DNA from: Anisodus tanguticus
Taxonomy: Eukaryota > Streptophyta > Magnoliopsida > Solanales > Solanaceae
Length of the DNA: 64,000 bases
Direction: 5' to 3'
Assembly: GCA_034509755.1 (NCBI GenBank)
Contig: CM067552.1
Location: 11,999,001-12,063,000 of the forward strand
Below are positions 1 to 11,051 of this stretch, piece after piece. The translations under genes and the position numbers were made by a program. The notes below the pieces were generated by a model. It ran no database searches and was not told the origin of the DNA. It worked only from the letters and a program-made list of their open reading frames with translations. Numbering within the stretch: position 1 is the stretch's first letter; each line of letters begins with the position of its first letter.

Positions 1-8
1 TCTATGTT

Positions 9-300
9 GTAAAAGTTGCGCTCCCTTGGCGGGATACGCAAAGGACCCATGTCGGGTTCCATCTCTTTAAAGAACAAATTTCTCCAAAATCCCATTTACT
101 TGTAACGAACTATGTTATGACCTGATTCCCTTGTTGGGATACGTAGGCGGCCTATATCGGCTTTGGTCACACTATTAGAAATTTTTCTCCCTTATCTTAC
201 ATGTAACGAAATACACCCATCTGATCACCTTGATAGGACAAGCAAGCAACCCACACGAGACTCGGTCTTGCCCAGTTGAAAATTCAGCATCCTCACATAC
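9..300. repeat. Three degenerate ~100-bp tandem repeats
   Basis: A block containing a CCCTTG..GGGATACG-type motif occurs near 21-60 and 122-160, with a poorer copy at 221-270. A linking TTTCTCC...TGTAACGAA segment recurs at 79-110 and 182-211. The period is about 100 bp. The GGATACGTAGGCGGCC wording resembles the noncoding part of plant Tat/Ogre gypsy elements; that assignment is inference. The repeat may begin outside the window. Confidence 0.5.
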
Positions 301-950
301 CAGAAACTGGGGCAAATTTTAAAGCTTCAGTGCAAGAAGACGCCGATAGACATGAAAAAGTGTTGGCCAACTAAGTCTTCAGTCAGAAGAACTTTGGATA
401 AGACGTTTGCTCTATTTCACTACATGTCACTATTCGAGAGTTCGACAGAAATTCTTATTTAATAAACATACTTTCTTATAAGCAAATTATTTTCAACAAA
501 TATTTTCATTAACAACTAGCCAAGACTGGAAACCAGACAGGGGTTACATGTCCAAACCAGTGGGACGCACAAGTATCAAGAACCAAAGCTCAAAAATCAA
601 CGCGAACAACGCGAGTCAACCACCCCTTCCCCCAAACCTACAAATTTCTTTGAGTACATGTACTTCATGTTGAAAGAGGCGAGGAAGCCACAACATTTAG
701 GTCTAATTTCGCAAAGAACTTCCACATTGCAGTTCAGCCCACAAGGATCGCGTTTCTGTTTTGCGTCCGTACAAAGACGTGATCTTGACCTACAGGGTCC
801 CGACCGCGTTATGTTTGTGCAAGGATGGTATTTTGACTCACAGGGCCCATTCTCATCCTTATCTTATATTGCCTATGTCCACACATTAACTTTTCATCCA
901 GATTGTGTTTGCAAGAACTTCAACGTAGCATTTCGGCCTTAGGGTCACAT
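301..950. other. Noncoding stretch before the minisatellite
   Basis: No recognisable gene. It includes the phrase AACTGGGGCAAATTTT (307-322), which fits Tat-type LTR or UTR sequence. A 94-codon open frame at 658-942 has no recognisable domain and looks like chance. The last ~45 bp (about 881-927) resemble the sequence just after the minisatellite (about 3440-3485). Confidence 0.4.
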
Positions 951-3405
951 TTCATTACGTCTATACAACGACGTCATTTCATTACGTCTATACAACGATG
1001 TCATTTCATTACGTCTATGCAACGACGTCATTTCATTACGTCTATACAACGACGTCATTTTATTACGTCTATGCAACGACGTCATCTGCATTACAGCTAT
1101 ACAACGACGTCATTTCATTACGTCTACACAATGACGTCATCTACATTATGTCTATACAATGACGTCATTTCATTACGTCTATGCACTGACATCATCTGCA
1201 TTACGTCTATACAACGACGTCATTTCATTACTTCTATGAAATGATGTCATATGCATTACGTCTATACAACGATGTCATTTTATTACATCTATACAATGAC
1301 GTCATTTGTATTACATCTATACAACAACGTCATTTCATGACGTCTATGCAACGACGTCATCTGCATTACGTCTATACAACGACGTCATTTCATTACGTCT
1401 ATGCAACGACATCATCTGCATTACGTCTATGCAACGACGTCATCTGCATTACGTCTATACAACGACGTCATGAAATTACGTCTATACAATGACGTCATTT
1501 TATTATATCTATACAACAACGTCATTTGCATTACATCTATGCAATAACGACGTCATTTCATGACGTCTATGCAATAACGACGTTATCTGCACTACGTTTA
1601 TACAACGACGTCATTTCATTACATATATGCAACGACGTCATTTCATTACGTCTATACAATGACGTCATTTCATTACATCTATACAACAATGTCATTTCAT
1701 TATGTCTATGCAACGACGTCATCTGTATTACGTCTATACAATAATGTCATCTGCATTACGTCTATACAATAATGTTATTTCATTACGTCTATGCAACGAC
1801 GTCATCTTCATTACGTCTATACAATGACGTCATTTCATTACGTCTATACAATGACGTCATTTTATTACGCCTATACAGCGACGTCATTTGCATTACGTCT
1901 ATACAATAACGATGTCATTTCATGACGTCTATGCAATAACGATGTTATCTACACTACGTCTATACAACGATGTTATTTCATTACGTCTATACAACGATGT
2001 CATTTCATTACGTCTATGCAACGATGTCATTTCATTACGTTTATACAACGACGTCATTTCATTACGTCTATACAATGAAGTCATTTCATTACGTCTATGC
2101 AACGACGTCATCTGTATTACGTCTATACAACGACGTCATCTGCATTAAGTCTATACAATGACATCATTTTATTACGTCTATGCAACAACGTCATCTGCAC
2201 TACGTCTATACAATGATGTTATTTCATTACGTCTATGCAATGACGTCATCTGCATTACGTCTATACAACGGCATCATTTCATTACGTCTATGCAACGATG
2301 TCATCTGTATTACATCTGTAAAATGACGTTATTTCATTACGTCTATGCAATGACATCATCTGCATTATGTCTGTACAATGACGTCATTTTATTACGTCTA
2401 TGCAACGACGTCATCTGCATTATGTCTATACAATGACGTCATTTCATTATGTCTATGCAACGACGTCATCTGCATTACGTCTATACAACAACGTCATTTG
2501 TATTATGTCTATGCAACGACATTATCTGCATTACGTCTATAAAACGATGTCATTTCATTACGTCTATGCAACGACGTTATTTGCATTACGTCTATACAAT
2601 GACGTCATTTCATGACGTCTACGCAACGACGTCATCTGCAATACGTCTATACAACGACGTTATTTCATTATGTCTATGCAACGACATCATCTGTATTACG
2701 TCTTTACGACGATGTCATTTCATTACGTCTATACAACGACGTCATTTCATGACGTATATGCAATAACGACGTCATTTCATTACGCTTGTGCAATGATGTC
2801 ATTTCATTACGTCTATACAATGATGTCATCTGTATTACATCTATACAACAATGTAATTTCAATACATCTATGCAAGGACATCATCTGCACTACATCTATA
2901 CAATGGCATCATTTCATTACTTCTATGCAACGATGTCATCTGCATTACGTCTATACAATGACGTCATCTGCATTACATTTATACAACGACATCATTTCAT
3001 TACGTCTATGCTACGACATCATCTGCACTACGTCTATACAATGATGTCATTTCATTATGCCTATGCAACGACGTCATCTGCATTACGTTTATACAACGGC
3101 GTCATTTCATTACGTCTATGCAACGACGTTATCTGCATTATATCTGTAAAATGATGTTATTTCATTACGTCTATGCAATGACATCATCTGCATTATGTCT
3201 ATACAATGATGTCATTTTATTACGTCTATGCAATGACGTCATCTGCATTATGTCTATACAATGACGTCATCTGCATTATGTCTATACAATGACGTCATTT
3301 CATTATGTCTATGCAACGACGTCATCTGCATTACGTCTATGCAACAACGTTATCTGCATTACGTGTATACAATGACATCATTTCATTACGTCTATGCAAC
3401 GACGT
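951..3405. repeat. Minisatellite of 27/28-bp units, about 90 copies
   Basis: The unit is TTTCATTACGTCTATGCAAC plus GACGTCA (27 bp). It alternates with a 28-bp variant starting TCTGCATTACG. From about 2380 to 3400 the two forms alternate regularly, giving a 55-bp higher-order period (compare 2402 and 2457). Nearly every unit holds a GACGTC or TGACGTCA palindrome plus a second ACGT core. Because 27 is divisible by 3, long frames with 9-residue periodic peptides stay open on both strands. I read these as by-products of the repeat, not genes. C/T and G/A changes at the CG sites are frequent, as expected from decay of methylated cytosines. Confidence 0.97.
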
Positions 3406-3789
3406 CTCGTATTCTCATATACCCATTGTATTCAGCAGTTACACATTAATTTTTATCTTAGCTCTAGTTTGCAGGAGTTTGAATCGGCAGGAGCTTCAGC
3501 ACAACGTGGAACTATCTCTTACAACGAACCGAGGTAATTTGTTGGAGAATTGGATTTCCCAACAAAGGCCAGCGGCCTACTACGAATTCCATTCTGCTCT
3601 TTCCCAACATTTTGCCACACCTGCAACCGGTATCATCATAACTAGATACTGAGGCAATATTTCTTGAATCTGCACCAACATTGCTTCTCGATTTACCGAC
3701 ATTGCAATTTTTCTCCCTCGGAATTCTATCTCTACCCGTGCATCCCTAATCTTCGATCAAGATGATCAGGAAAAAATTGGCTAATCACT
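3406..3789. other. Noncoding stretch between minisatellite and gypsy remnant
   Basis: No gene recognised. The first ~80 bases resemble the left flank of the minisatellite. The remainder may be the end of the Tat-like noncoding sequence or the lost 3' end of the gypsy element. The exact boundary cannot be placed. Confidence 0.35.
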
Positions 3790-4062
3790 CAACTTCTTTG
3801 TCCAAAAACTCTTTCATCATCTCCCGCCAAAGAGGGACACCTGAGAAGTGAACTTTGTACCCTGGTCAGAAATGATAGAAATGGACACCCCACACAATCG
3901 GAATATCTCTCGAATGTAGATCCTAGCCAACTTCTCTGAATTATAAGTCATCTGAATTGGAATGAAATATGTAGATTTGGTCAACCTGTCCACAATGCCC
4001 CATATAATATCGAACTTTCCCAAGGTATGGGGCAATCCTACCATGAAATCCATGGCAATCTG
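3790..4062 (-). pseudogene. Ty3/gypsy integrase core, 3' portion
   Basis: The minus-strand translation contains IAMDFMVGLPHTLGKFD, then IVDRLTKSTYFIP and SIISDQGTKFTS. This is the gypsy integrase catalytic core with both Asp positions present. It loses frame just after FTSQ and ends near 3790, so the catalytic Glu region and C-terminus are missing. The upstream half lies at 8768-9110, beyond the LTR-like insertion. Joining 4062 to 8773 restores an open frame across the site (..ERIAMDF..). Confidence 0.9.
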
Positions 4063-7000
4063 TGTTGACACCCAATTTGGACGTCTTTTCCGATATTTTA
4101 TTTGCAATTTTAAATATTTTGACACCTCAAAAACAATTTGTTTTTTATATATATGGCTTTTAATATCGTCGTCTATTCTCATATCATTATTTATTATTAT
4201 TATTACTATTATTCGCATTTTTTACTATCATTTACCTTTTAATATCCAAATCATAGTTTTTACCCTAATATTCTATGTTATTTTATTTTCGCAAAACGAC
4301 ATCGAATTTTTATTTATTAAGCATTAAGCATTTCACAAAAATTATATTTTATTATTATCACGTCGTTATATTTTATTTGAATAATTTACATTTTTTCTTC
4401 AAAGCATTTTAAACCCCTTTTATATTTTAAACCACAAGCCATTTACCACTCACCCAAATTATTCCACCGACCCACAAAATCACCCCAAAAATCCAGCCCA
4501 ACCGTCCACCATTTCGGCCCAACCCATTCGACCCATTTCTTTTATTCCCAAAACCCCATTCGCCCAAACACCCCATTCCGCCCAGCCCAATATTCCGACT
4601 GACCCGAGCCCAATCCCTCAAACTAAAATCCCAAATTCTTCTTGTCCAAAACCAACCCAAAACCAATGACACTCTCAAAAACCAAACGAACCCTTCGTCT
4701 CTTCCACCAATGACCCCCTCAAAATCCACCGGACAAACGCCATCACCGGCATCACTGCAACCCCGTCACCTTCACATGCTTTTCCCCATCCTTTCACCCA
4801 TTTTGTAGATAACAAGAGTTGTCACAAGTCTTGTTCAATCGGTCGAAGATCTGCAAAAATAGAAAGACCTTGAAATCATTTGGGTTCAAGGCTGACTCTT
4901 CGGATGACTCTCCGATTAATTGAAGAAATCAGTGGATTTCCACCTCCAACGACTCCTCTTTTTACAATTTTGAATTCAAAATTCGAGCCCTCAAACTCAT
5001 CTATAGATGGAACTCATTTGTGGGTTGTTGATGGGTTTTTTTTTCGGACAATACAAAAAATGCTCTTATTTTTTTTTCTTCTAAAATTGTCGACTGAGAA
5101 TCCATCTTTTGCATTTCTCACAAAGTTCTGGAGATACGAAAAATTCCCTTGGAATAAGCTTTTTGATTCTAAAAAATCCTCTTTTACTCTTGTTTCCGGC
5201 TTGACAAATCCACAAAACACTAAGCTTTTGTTCTTCCTTTAATCGCATAAGCACAACCTTTTCGAGCGGACTCGACGATTCAAGACGACGCCTCGGTTCG
5301 CTGGCCGAAGAAGGTAAACTCACATTCCTCTCGTATTTCATTTTGTTTACGTGCTGGGTGTATTTACTGCTAATTTTAGTTGTTGTTAACTATCTTAGCC
5401 TATTTAAATATGTTAGGGTGATTAGATTCTAGACTGAAGCATATATGTTAAGTCTCACTTTATACGAAATGGGATTTTGAGATTTATTAGTTGGGTATCA
5501 TATTTACTAGTTTAAATTGATTGTTATGCCTAAGTATGTTGTTTAAAGCTCCATCTAGTCTTATGTGATATAAAATCAACCTAAGTTAGTAGAATGTGAT
5601 TCAAATTGGTATCTTCCGATGTTTGGTACTATTTTATTTGCTCATCTATCTACCTAACTGACTTTTAATACTAAACATGTTATGCCAAGTCCATATTCAT
5701 GTATCAGAAGTATGTATGCTACTTTTTGGTACTTGTTCTTAGTGTTAGGGATAGTGAGCATAATGTATGACTATGATTTTGTGTTAGTCAGAGTCTGGAG
5801 GTGTTATCATGCTTAATCTAGTTATCTATGAGAGGTGATTCTAAGTGATAGAGGAATTCTGTTTGCCTTTCTCATAAGTCTAGATGTGTGTCTACATTTT
5901 CTCTTATCCCAGTTTGCTCTTAATTGCTATGTGATAGGTGTTTTAATTTGTGACATGCTTGGTAACCATCTTAGGTAGTCATGTCAACATCAGGTACTAT
6001 GCTTAATTACATGCTTGATCTAATTAGTTTCTAGGACATATACTAAACGAAATCATGAGTCAGACTTGTATGAGCCTATATTTGTTTCTTTTTGAGGACT
6101 AGAGTAACCAATACGCTAGAATTGTGCTTGTGCATATTTGTTTTGGTCTTACTGGTGTAGGGAATACTCAGAACATCATTTCCAGGTCACCCCTCTCTCT
6201 GATATAAGCATGCTCTTCCTTCACCTGTACATACACCTATGCCTGCCTGCTTGATATCAATCTGTTTCTGTGCATTCATCAAATTCTATTTTTTCTGTTG
6301 ATTCAAAGTTATTTATTTCAATGTTGTTTGATTCAAATAATGGCATGCCTAAGGTTCTGTGTATATGTCTTAGCCTAGAATGGCCCTATATGTCTAAAGT
6401 GTTGCCTCTGTTTGGCCAATATGACATCCCTACATGTTTCATACATATATTGAGTCAACTGCATATTACTCTATATTCCTAGTAGATAGCATGTCTGACA
6501 CATAGCCTGGTGATTGTGTGCCTTTTTTTTTAAAATCTTGAGTAAGTCTTACATATCTAAGATTCCACTCATGTAATCTAAGCTTATAGATGTACATGGT
6601 AACTATGCCCTATTCTGAGATGTCCCAAGACCAATATGTTGTATTAGATAACCTATGCATATTTAGTTAAGGTAATAGTCTTTAGCCTGTTTATGAACCC
6701 TTGTGGCATTCATGCATAAATAAAGCATCTATGTTTCTTTCCCAATTCACGTGTATCTGTTAGGATTACTTTTATGGTGCATGCTTGTATGAATCATGGA
6801 GTATACTATACTTGTTGAATCTGGGAACTGAGTATGCTAAGTTATCTTCCCATAGCTGCCAGATCATGTTTTTCTTTTGCCCTCTCTTAATAATGTGAAC
6901 ATTTGAGAATGGTTTGCTTTTGGATAGCCTATGTATTTAAAGCTAGGAAAAGTTTAGAACATGACTTTCAATACATGTGTGTGTATGCTATCTAGGTGTC

Positions 7001-8767
7001 CCAAATGCCATGTCACTTATTTATCCATGAGTATTTGAACTCCTTTACATACTCTGTTAACATGTTAATCCAAGTAGGTGTACATGAAACATCTTTAAGC
7101 TGTATACAGTTCATGTCTATTGGTTTAAAATTCCTTAGCTTGAAACCTGTCAGCCTAAATATCTTTGTATGCTTTCATGCCTCTTTGCTTTGCCTAGGGT
7201 CCATTTAGACTAAGTACTTCACTTATGATGGTTTCAAATGTTGAACAGTTCCATCAGCATATCCCCATATATTCTTGATTAAACATGTTGACACTGCCCC
7301 GACTTAATTGTGTTGCTTAGTTTGAAATAGAAATGAACATATTAAGGAATATTCTAGGTTGTTATAGCCCTAACGTGCAATGATGTATGTCATATCTCAG
7401 CCCCTCCATCCCTTAGTGTTATATTGTTTTATGTGAGATATACATCGATACATGCTTTGGTATGCAAGCTGTATATTGAGTCTATTTGTGTATACGAAAG
7501 TATACAAAAAAAATGTGTATCCTTGTGTAAATCACTCTTTACTTGGTCAGTAAATGTCTAGTGGGCCTGTCCCATTTTTGCTTTTCTGTTTGTCCTCACT
7601 GCATTTCTGTATCAGGTGGACTTGGCCCACAGACTTTGTTTTCCGCTTGTTTCCCTTTCTGCCTTCATGATGTGAATTGGGTCAGGCCCAACAACAATTA
7701 TTCTTCACGAATTATTTGTTTACATTTTCTTATATATATTTCCATGTTCCATCTACTAATCCTTTTCTTTTCTTTTATTTACATGAAATGCATCGGGAGC
7801 AACAAAGAGTCTCATTATGAGACTCATCATGACCATTGCCAAATGAAGACCCGCATCCACATTCATTGCATTCTCCGGCCTCAAAATTTCTAAACAAATA
7901 GGGCGGGATGACATCGTCATCCGCCCTAGTCGCAGCTTTAATTCTTTAAATACCGCTTATTTTATTTTTCGGGTTGTAATTTAATTATTTAATTTTGCGC
8001 GAACATCGGAATACTTAGAATGATTAGGCCCCGAATCATTAGATTAATATGGTAGTTTAAAATTGGAAACCCTTCGCTAGTTTATTTTATTTTAGGTTCG
8101 GGTAGTTTAAAATCGGAAACCCACCGCTAGCTTATTCATTTTAGGCTCGTTATGCATCCTTTAAAACTTTCAAAATAATTTGGTCATCCTTTATTTGCAT
8201 TATTAACCATACAAGTAAGATTTGGTTTCCTATCCGACTTGCAATTTAAAAATGACTTTCATAAAAATCACCTCTTTGCATTATAAACAATTTGCTTTTC
8301 TCCTTACTAACAATTGCCAAAATATGCATTTTATAAATAATGTCATAGAAAGGCATGTCCTTTTCCAAAAATCAATTTTACATATATTTTCCATAAACAA
8401 TGCCATGCATACTTTCTCAGATTTTATGTCGGGATTTATATCTACGAAATCTTTTCAATTAAAACTTCATACTTTAAACATGCATTTTTCCTTAGCATAA
8501 TAATTAACCTGAGTTTGAACGGATAACCACAAGTTAGCGGATCTTAAAGGATGCCTAACCCCTTCCCTTTAGGATAATAAAGAACCCTTACCTAGAATCT
8601 CATAATTTCGCAGACCATAAATCGGAGTTCACTTCTCAGCATTTAGTTAGTATTTAGGTGTTCTAATTCACCGTAGAATAATTAGGTGGCGACTCCTCAA
8701 CAGCATAATCAATCCAAGGGAATCGACCCATTACATCGTGAACCGTGGTAAAAAACGGGCGCGTACA
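4063..8767. mobile_element. 4.7-kb LTR-like insertion, probable solo LTR of Tat/Ogre type
   Basis: It starts TGTTGACACCC and ends GCGTACA. The flanks are ATCTG (4058-4062) and ATCCG (8768-8772), a 5-bp target duplication with one C-to-T change at a CpG. Removing the insert restores the integrase frame. Inside I see no gag or pol domain, only scattered short frames. The TGTTGACACCC start, a GGTGGCGACTCC motif near 8684 and an A-rich CGGGCGCG end match long Tat/Ogre LTRs. Its length is within the range known for Ogre LTRs. The alternative is a large non-autonomous element with very short LTRs, but no internal terminal direct repeat is visible. Confidence 0.65.
8051..8148. repeat. Two-copy tandem repeat, 50-bp period
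   Basis: GGTAGTTTAAAATTGGAAAC at 8051 recurs as GGTAGTTTAAAATCGGAAAC at 8101, followed in both by a CGCTAG..TTATT..TTTTAGG segment. It is a local duplication inside the LTR-like insertion. Confidence 0.9.
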
Positions 8768-8772
8768 ATCCG

Positions 8773-9110
8773 CTCGCACTTCTACTCGGGAATGTGCATC
8801 CTCTGAAGCTCACCACCAGGCCTCTAGTGCTCATATTTCATTTGCTGGCAATTCAAACACCGGACAGAAACTCCACTATGTCCCTATTCATCCCGCACCA
8901 CCAGTAATATTGTCTCAAGTCACGGTGCATCTTCGTAGCCCCTAGGTAAATGGAGTACTTCGAACTATAGGCCTCCTCCATGATCAATCTAGTCAAGTCG
9001 CCCACCCTAGGAACACAAATACGACCCTTGATCCTCAAAACACCATCAATATAAATCATAGCCTCTTTTGTCTCCCCCACAACAACTTGTCACGAATTTT
9101 GCATAACTGA
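8773..9110 (-). pseudogene. Ty3/gypsy integrase zinc-binding region
   Basis: Minus-strand translation of 8853-9080 gives LTRLIMEEAYSSKYSI, then GATKMHRDLRQYYWWCGM, the HHCC-type N-terminal region of gypsy integrase. The expected first His of the SIHPG motif reads Tyr (SIYLG), so zinc binding is probably lost. It continues across the 4063-8767 insertion into the core at 3790-4062. Confidence 0.85.
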
Positions 9111-10478
9111 GCATCATCAAACTAATGGGACCTAATATGCTCTAATAAGGAAGAATGTGCCTCCACACAAGCTAATACCATACCAAGCTCCGAAATATCA
9201 ATCCTAACAACCCGATTGTCCAAAGACTGAACATCCATAGCCATAGGACACTCCTCCACATGCAACATAGCCAAACTACCCATGTTCACCTCCTTGCAAC
9301 TCAAGGCATCTGCTACAACATACGTTGCCCGGGTGATACAAGATAGTTATTTCATAGTCTTTCAGAATCTTCAACCACCTACGCTGCCTCAAATTAGTGA
9401 TCTTTCTGATTGAACAAGTTCTGAAGACTGCGATGATTGGTATAAACCTAACAATGCGCACCATAAAGATAGCGCCTCCAAATCTTCAATGCAAATATGA
9501 TCGCCGCCAATTCTAAGTCATGGGTGGGGTAATTCTTTTCATGAACCTTCAACTGCCTCGAACCATATGATATCAATTTCCCTTACTAAATCAACGCACA
9601 CCTAAGACCTACTCCAAAGTATCATAATACACAGTAAAACTCTCTCTATCTCTTAACTTGCAAGGTCAAAATCGAAGCGGTAGTAAATAAGGCATTGAGC
9701 TTTTGGAAGCTCGCCTCACACTCCTCAGACCACTGAAAAACTACATCCTTTTGGGTCAATCTAGTCAACGGATCTGCAATGGATGAAAATCCCTCTATGT
9801 ATCACCGATAATACCTTGCAAGGCCGATAAAACTTCAAACCTTGGTGACTGAAGTGAGCCGAACCCAATCCCTGACTGCCTCAATCTTCTTGGGATCTAC
9901 CATAATACCATCTTTGGTCACCACATGAGCCAAGAAAGCTACCGAACTAAGCCAGAACTCACACTTTGAAAATTTTGCATAGAGTTGTTTCTCCTTTAGA
10001 ATACCAAGCACGATCCTTAAATGGTGCTCGTGCTCCCTCTCGCTCCGAGAATAGATCAAGATGTCATCAATGAATACCACCACAAATGAATCCAAGTAAG
10101 GTCGGAACACCCTATTCATCAACTCTATAAAGATTGCAGGTGCACTCGTCAATCCAAAAGACATCACCAAAAACTCATAATGCCCATATTGAGCCTGAAA
10201 GGACATCTTAGGAACATCCTCGGCCCTAATCCTCAACTGATGTAACCGGACCTTAAGTCAATCTTGGAAAAGACCAAAGCACCTTGTAACTGATCAAATA
10301 AGACATCAATGCGAGGTATAGGGTACTTGTTCTTGATAGTCACCCTGTTCAGCTACCGATAATCTATACACATGCGCATAGACCCGTCCTTATTTACAAA
10401 TAATACAGGAGCACCCCAAGGCAAAACATTAGGTCGAATAAAACCATTACTCAAAATATCTTGCAACTTCTCCTTCAA
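9111..10478 (-). pseudogene. Ty3/gypsy reverse transcriptase and RNase H
   Basis: RT is best seen at 9835-10236: GHYEFLVMSFGLTSAPAIF, then VVVFIDDILIYS with the FIDD catalytic motif at 10063-10074 intact, then KCEFWL. RNase H remnants lie at 9276-9464 (NLRQRRWLKILKDYEI, then YHPG). The region between 9464 and 9835 is in several frames with stops. The pieces are parts of one polyprotein on the minus strand and cannot give active enzyme as they stand. Confidence 0.9.
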
Positions 10479-11051
10479 CTATCTCAACTTGCCTGGGGCC
10501 ATCCATCCGATATGGCGTAATAGAAATAGGTTGAGCGCTTGACTTTGGGTCAATATAGAAATCAATATCACGATCTGGCGGAACACCGGAAGGTCAGTGG
10601 TAAACACCTCTAGATACTCCCAAACTACTGGAACTGACTCTAATGGAGGAGTCTCTGAACTCGTATCACGAACATACGCCAAATAAGAAAGACACCCCTT
10701 CTCTTCCATCTTCTGAGCTTTAAGGAATGAGATCACTTTCTTCGGACATTGTGTAAGAGTACCCTTCCATATTAACTGAGGAATACCCGGTATGGCTAAG
10801 GTAACGGTCTTGGCATAACAATCCAAGATGACATGATACATAGCTAGCCAATCCATACCCAAAATTACATCAAAGTCTACCATACTCAAAACTTTTAAGT
10901 CTACATGAGTATCATACCCCATCAAGGTAACTACAAAACCTAAGTATGCCCGATCTACCACTACAAAATCCCCAATAGGCGTAGAAACATGAATAGGCAT
11001 GGCTAGAGACTCACACATCAAATCCAAACTCAAAGCAAAGTAGGCAGACAC
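10479..11051 (-). pseudogene. Ty3/gypsy aspartic protease region
   Basis: The 190-codon open stretch includes VDFDVILGMDWLAMYH followed by LDCYAKTV, the conserved segment downstream of the retropepsin active site in gypsy polyproteins. The C-terminal ~60 residues lead into the RT N-terminus and match it poorly because of a frame change near 10500. The catalytic D-S/T-G itself is not seen within this frame; it should lie just upstream (above 11051), where the frame is broken. Confidence 0.75.

Noticed and set aside
658..942. 94-codon frame upstream of the minisatellite
   Set aside because: No domain, no regulatory context, and it overlaps sequence similar to the far flank of the array.
903..3154. 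Long open frames of 9-residue repeats (HFITSIQRR-like) as repeat proteins
   Set aside because: They arise because the 27-bp unit is divisible by 3 and has few stops. Several frames and both strands are open at once, with no promoter, flanking domain or conserved start.
951..3405. CRISPR-like array
   Set aside because: Units are contiguous without unique spacers, there are no cas genes, and the context is a plant genome.
4427..4729. Gly/Trp-rich 100-codon minus frame
   Set aside because: It is the antisense of a CCA/CCC-rich LTR stretch, and its composition alone explains it.
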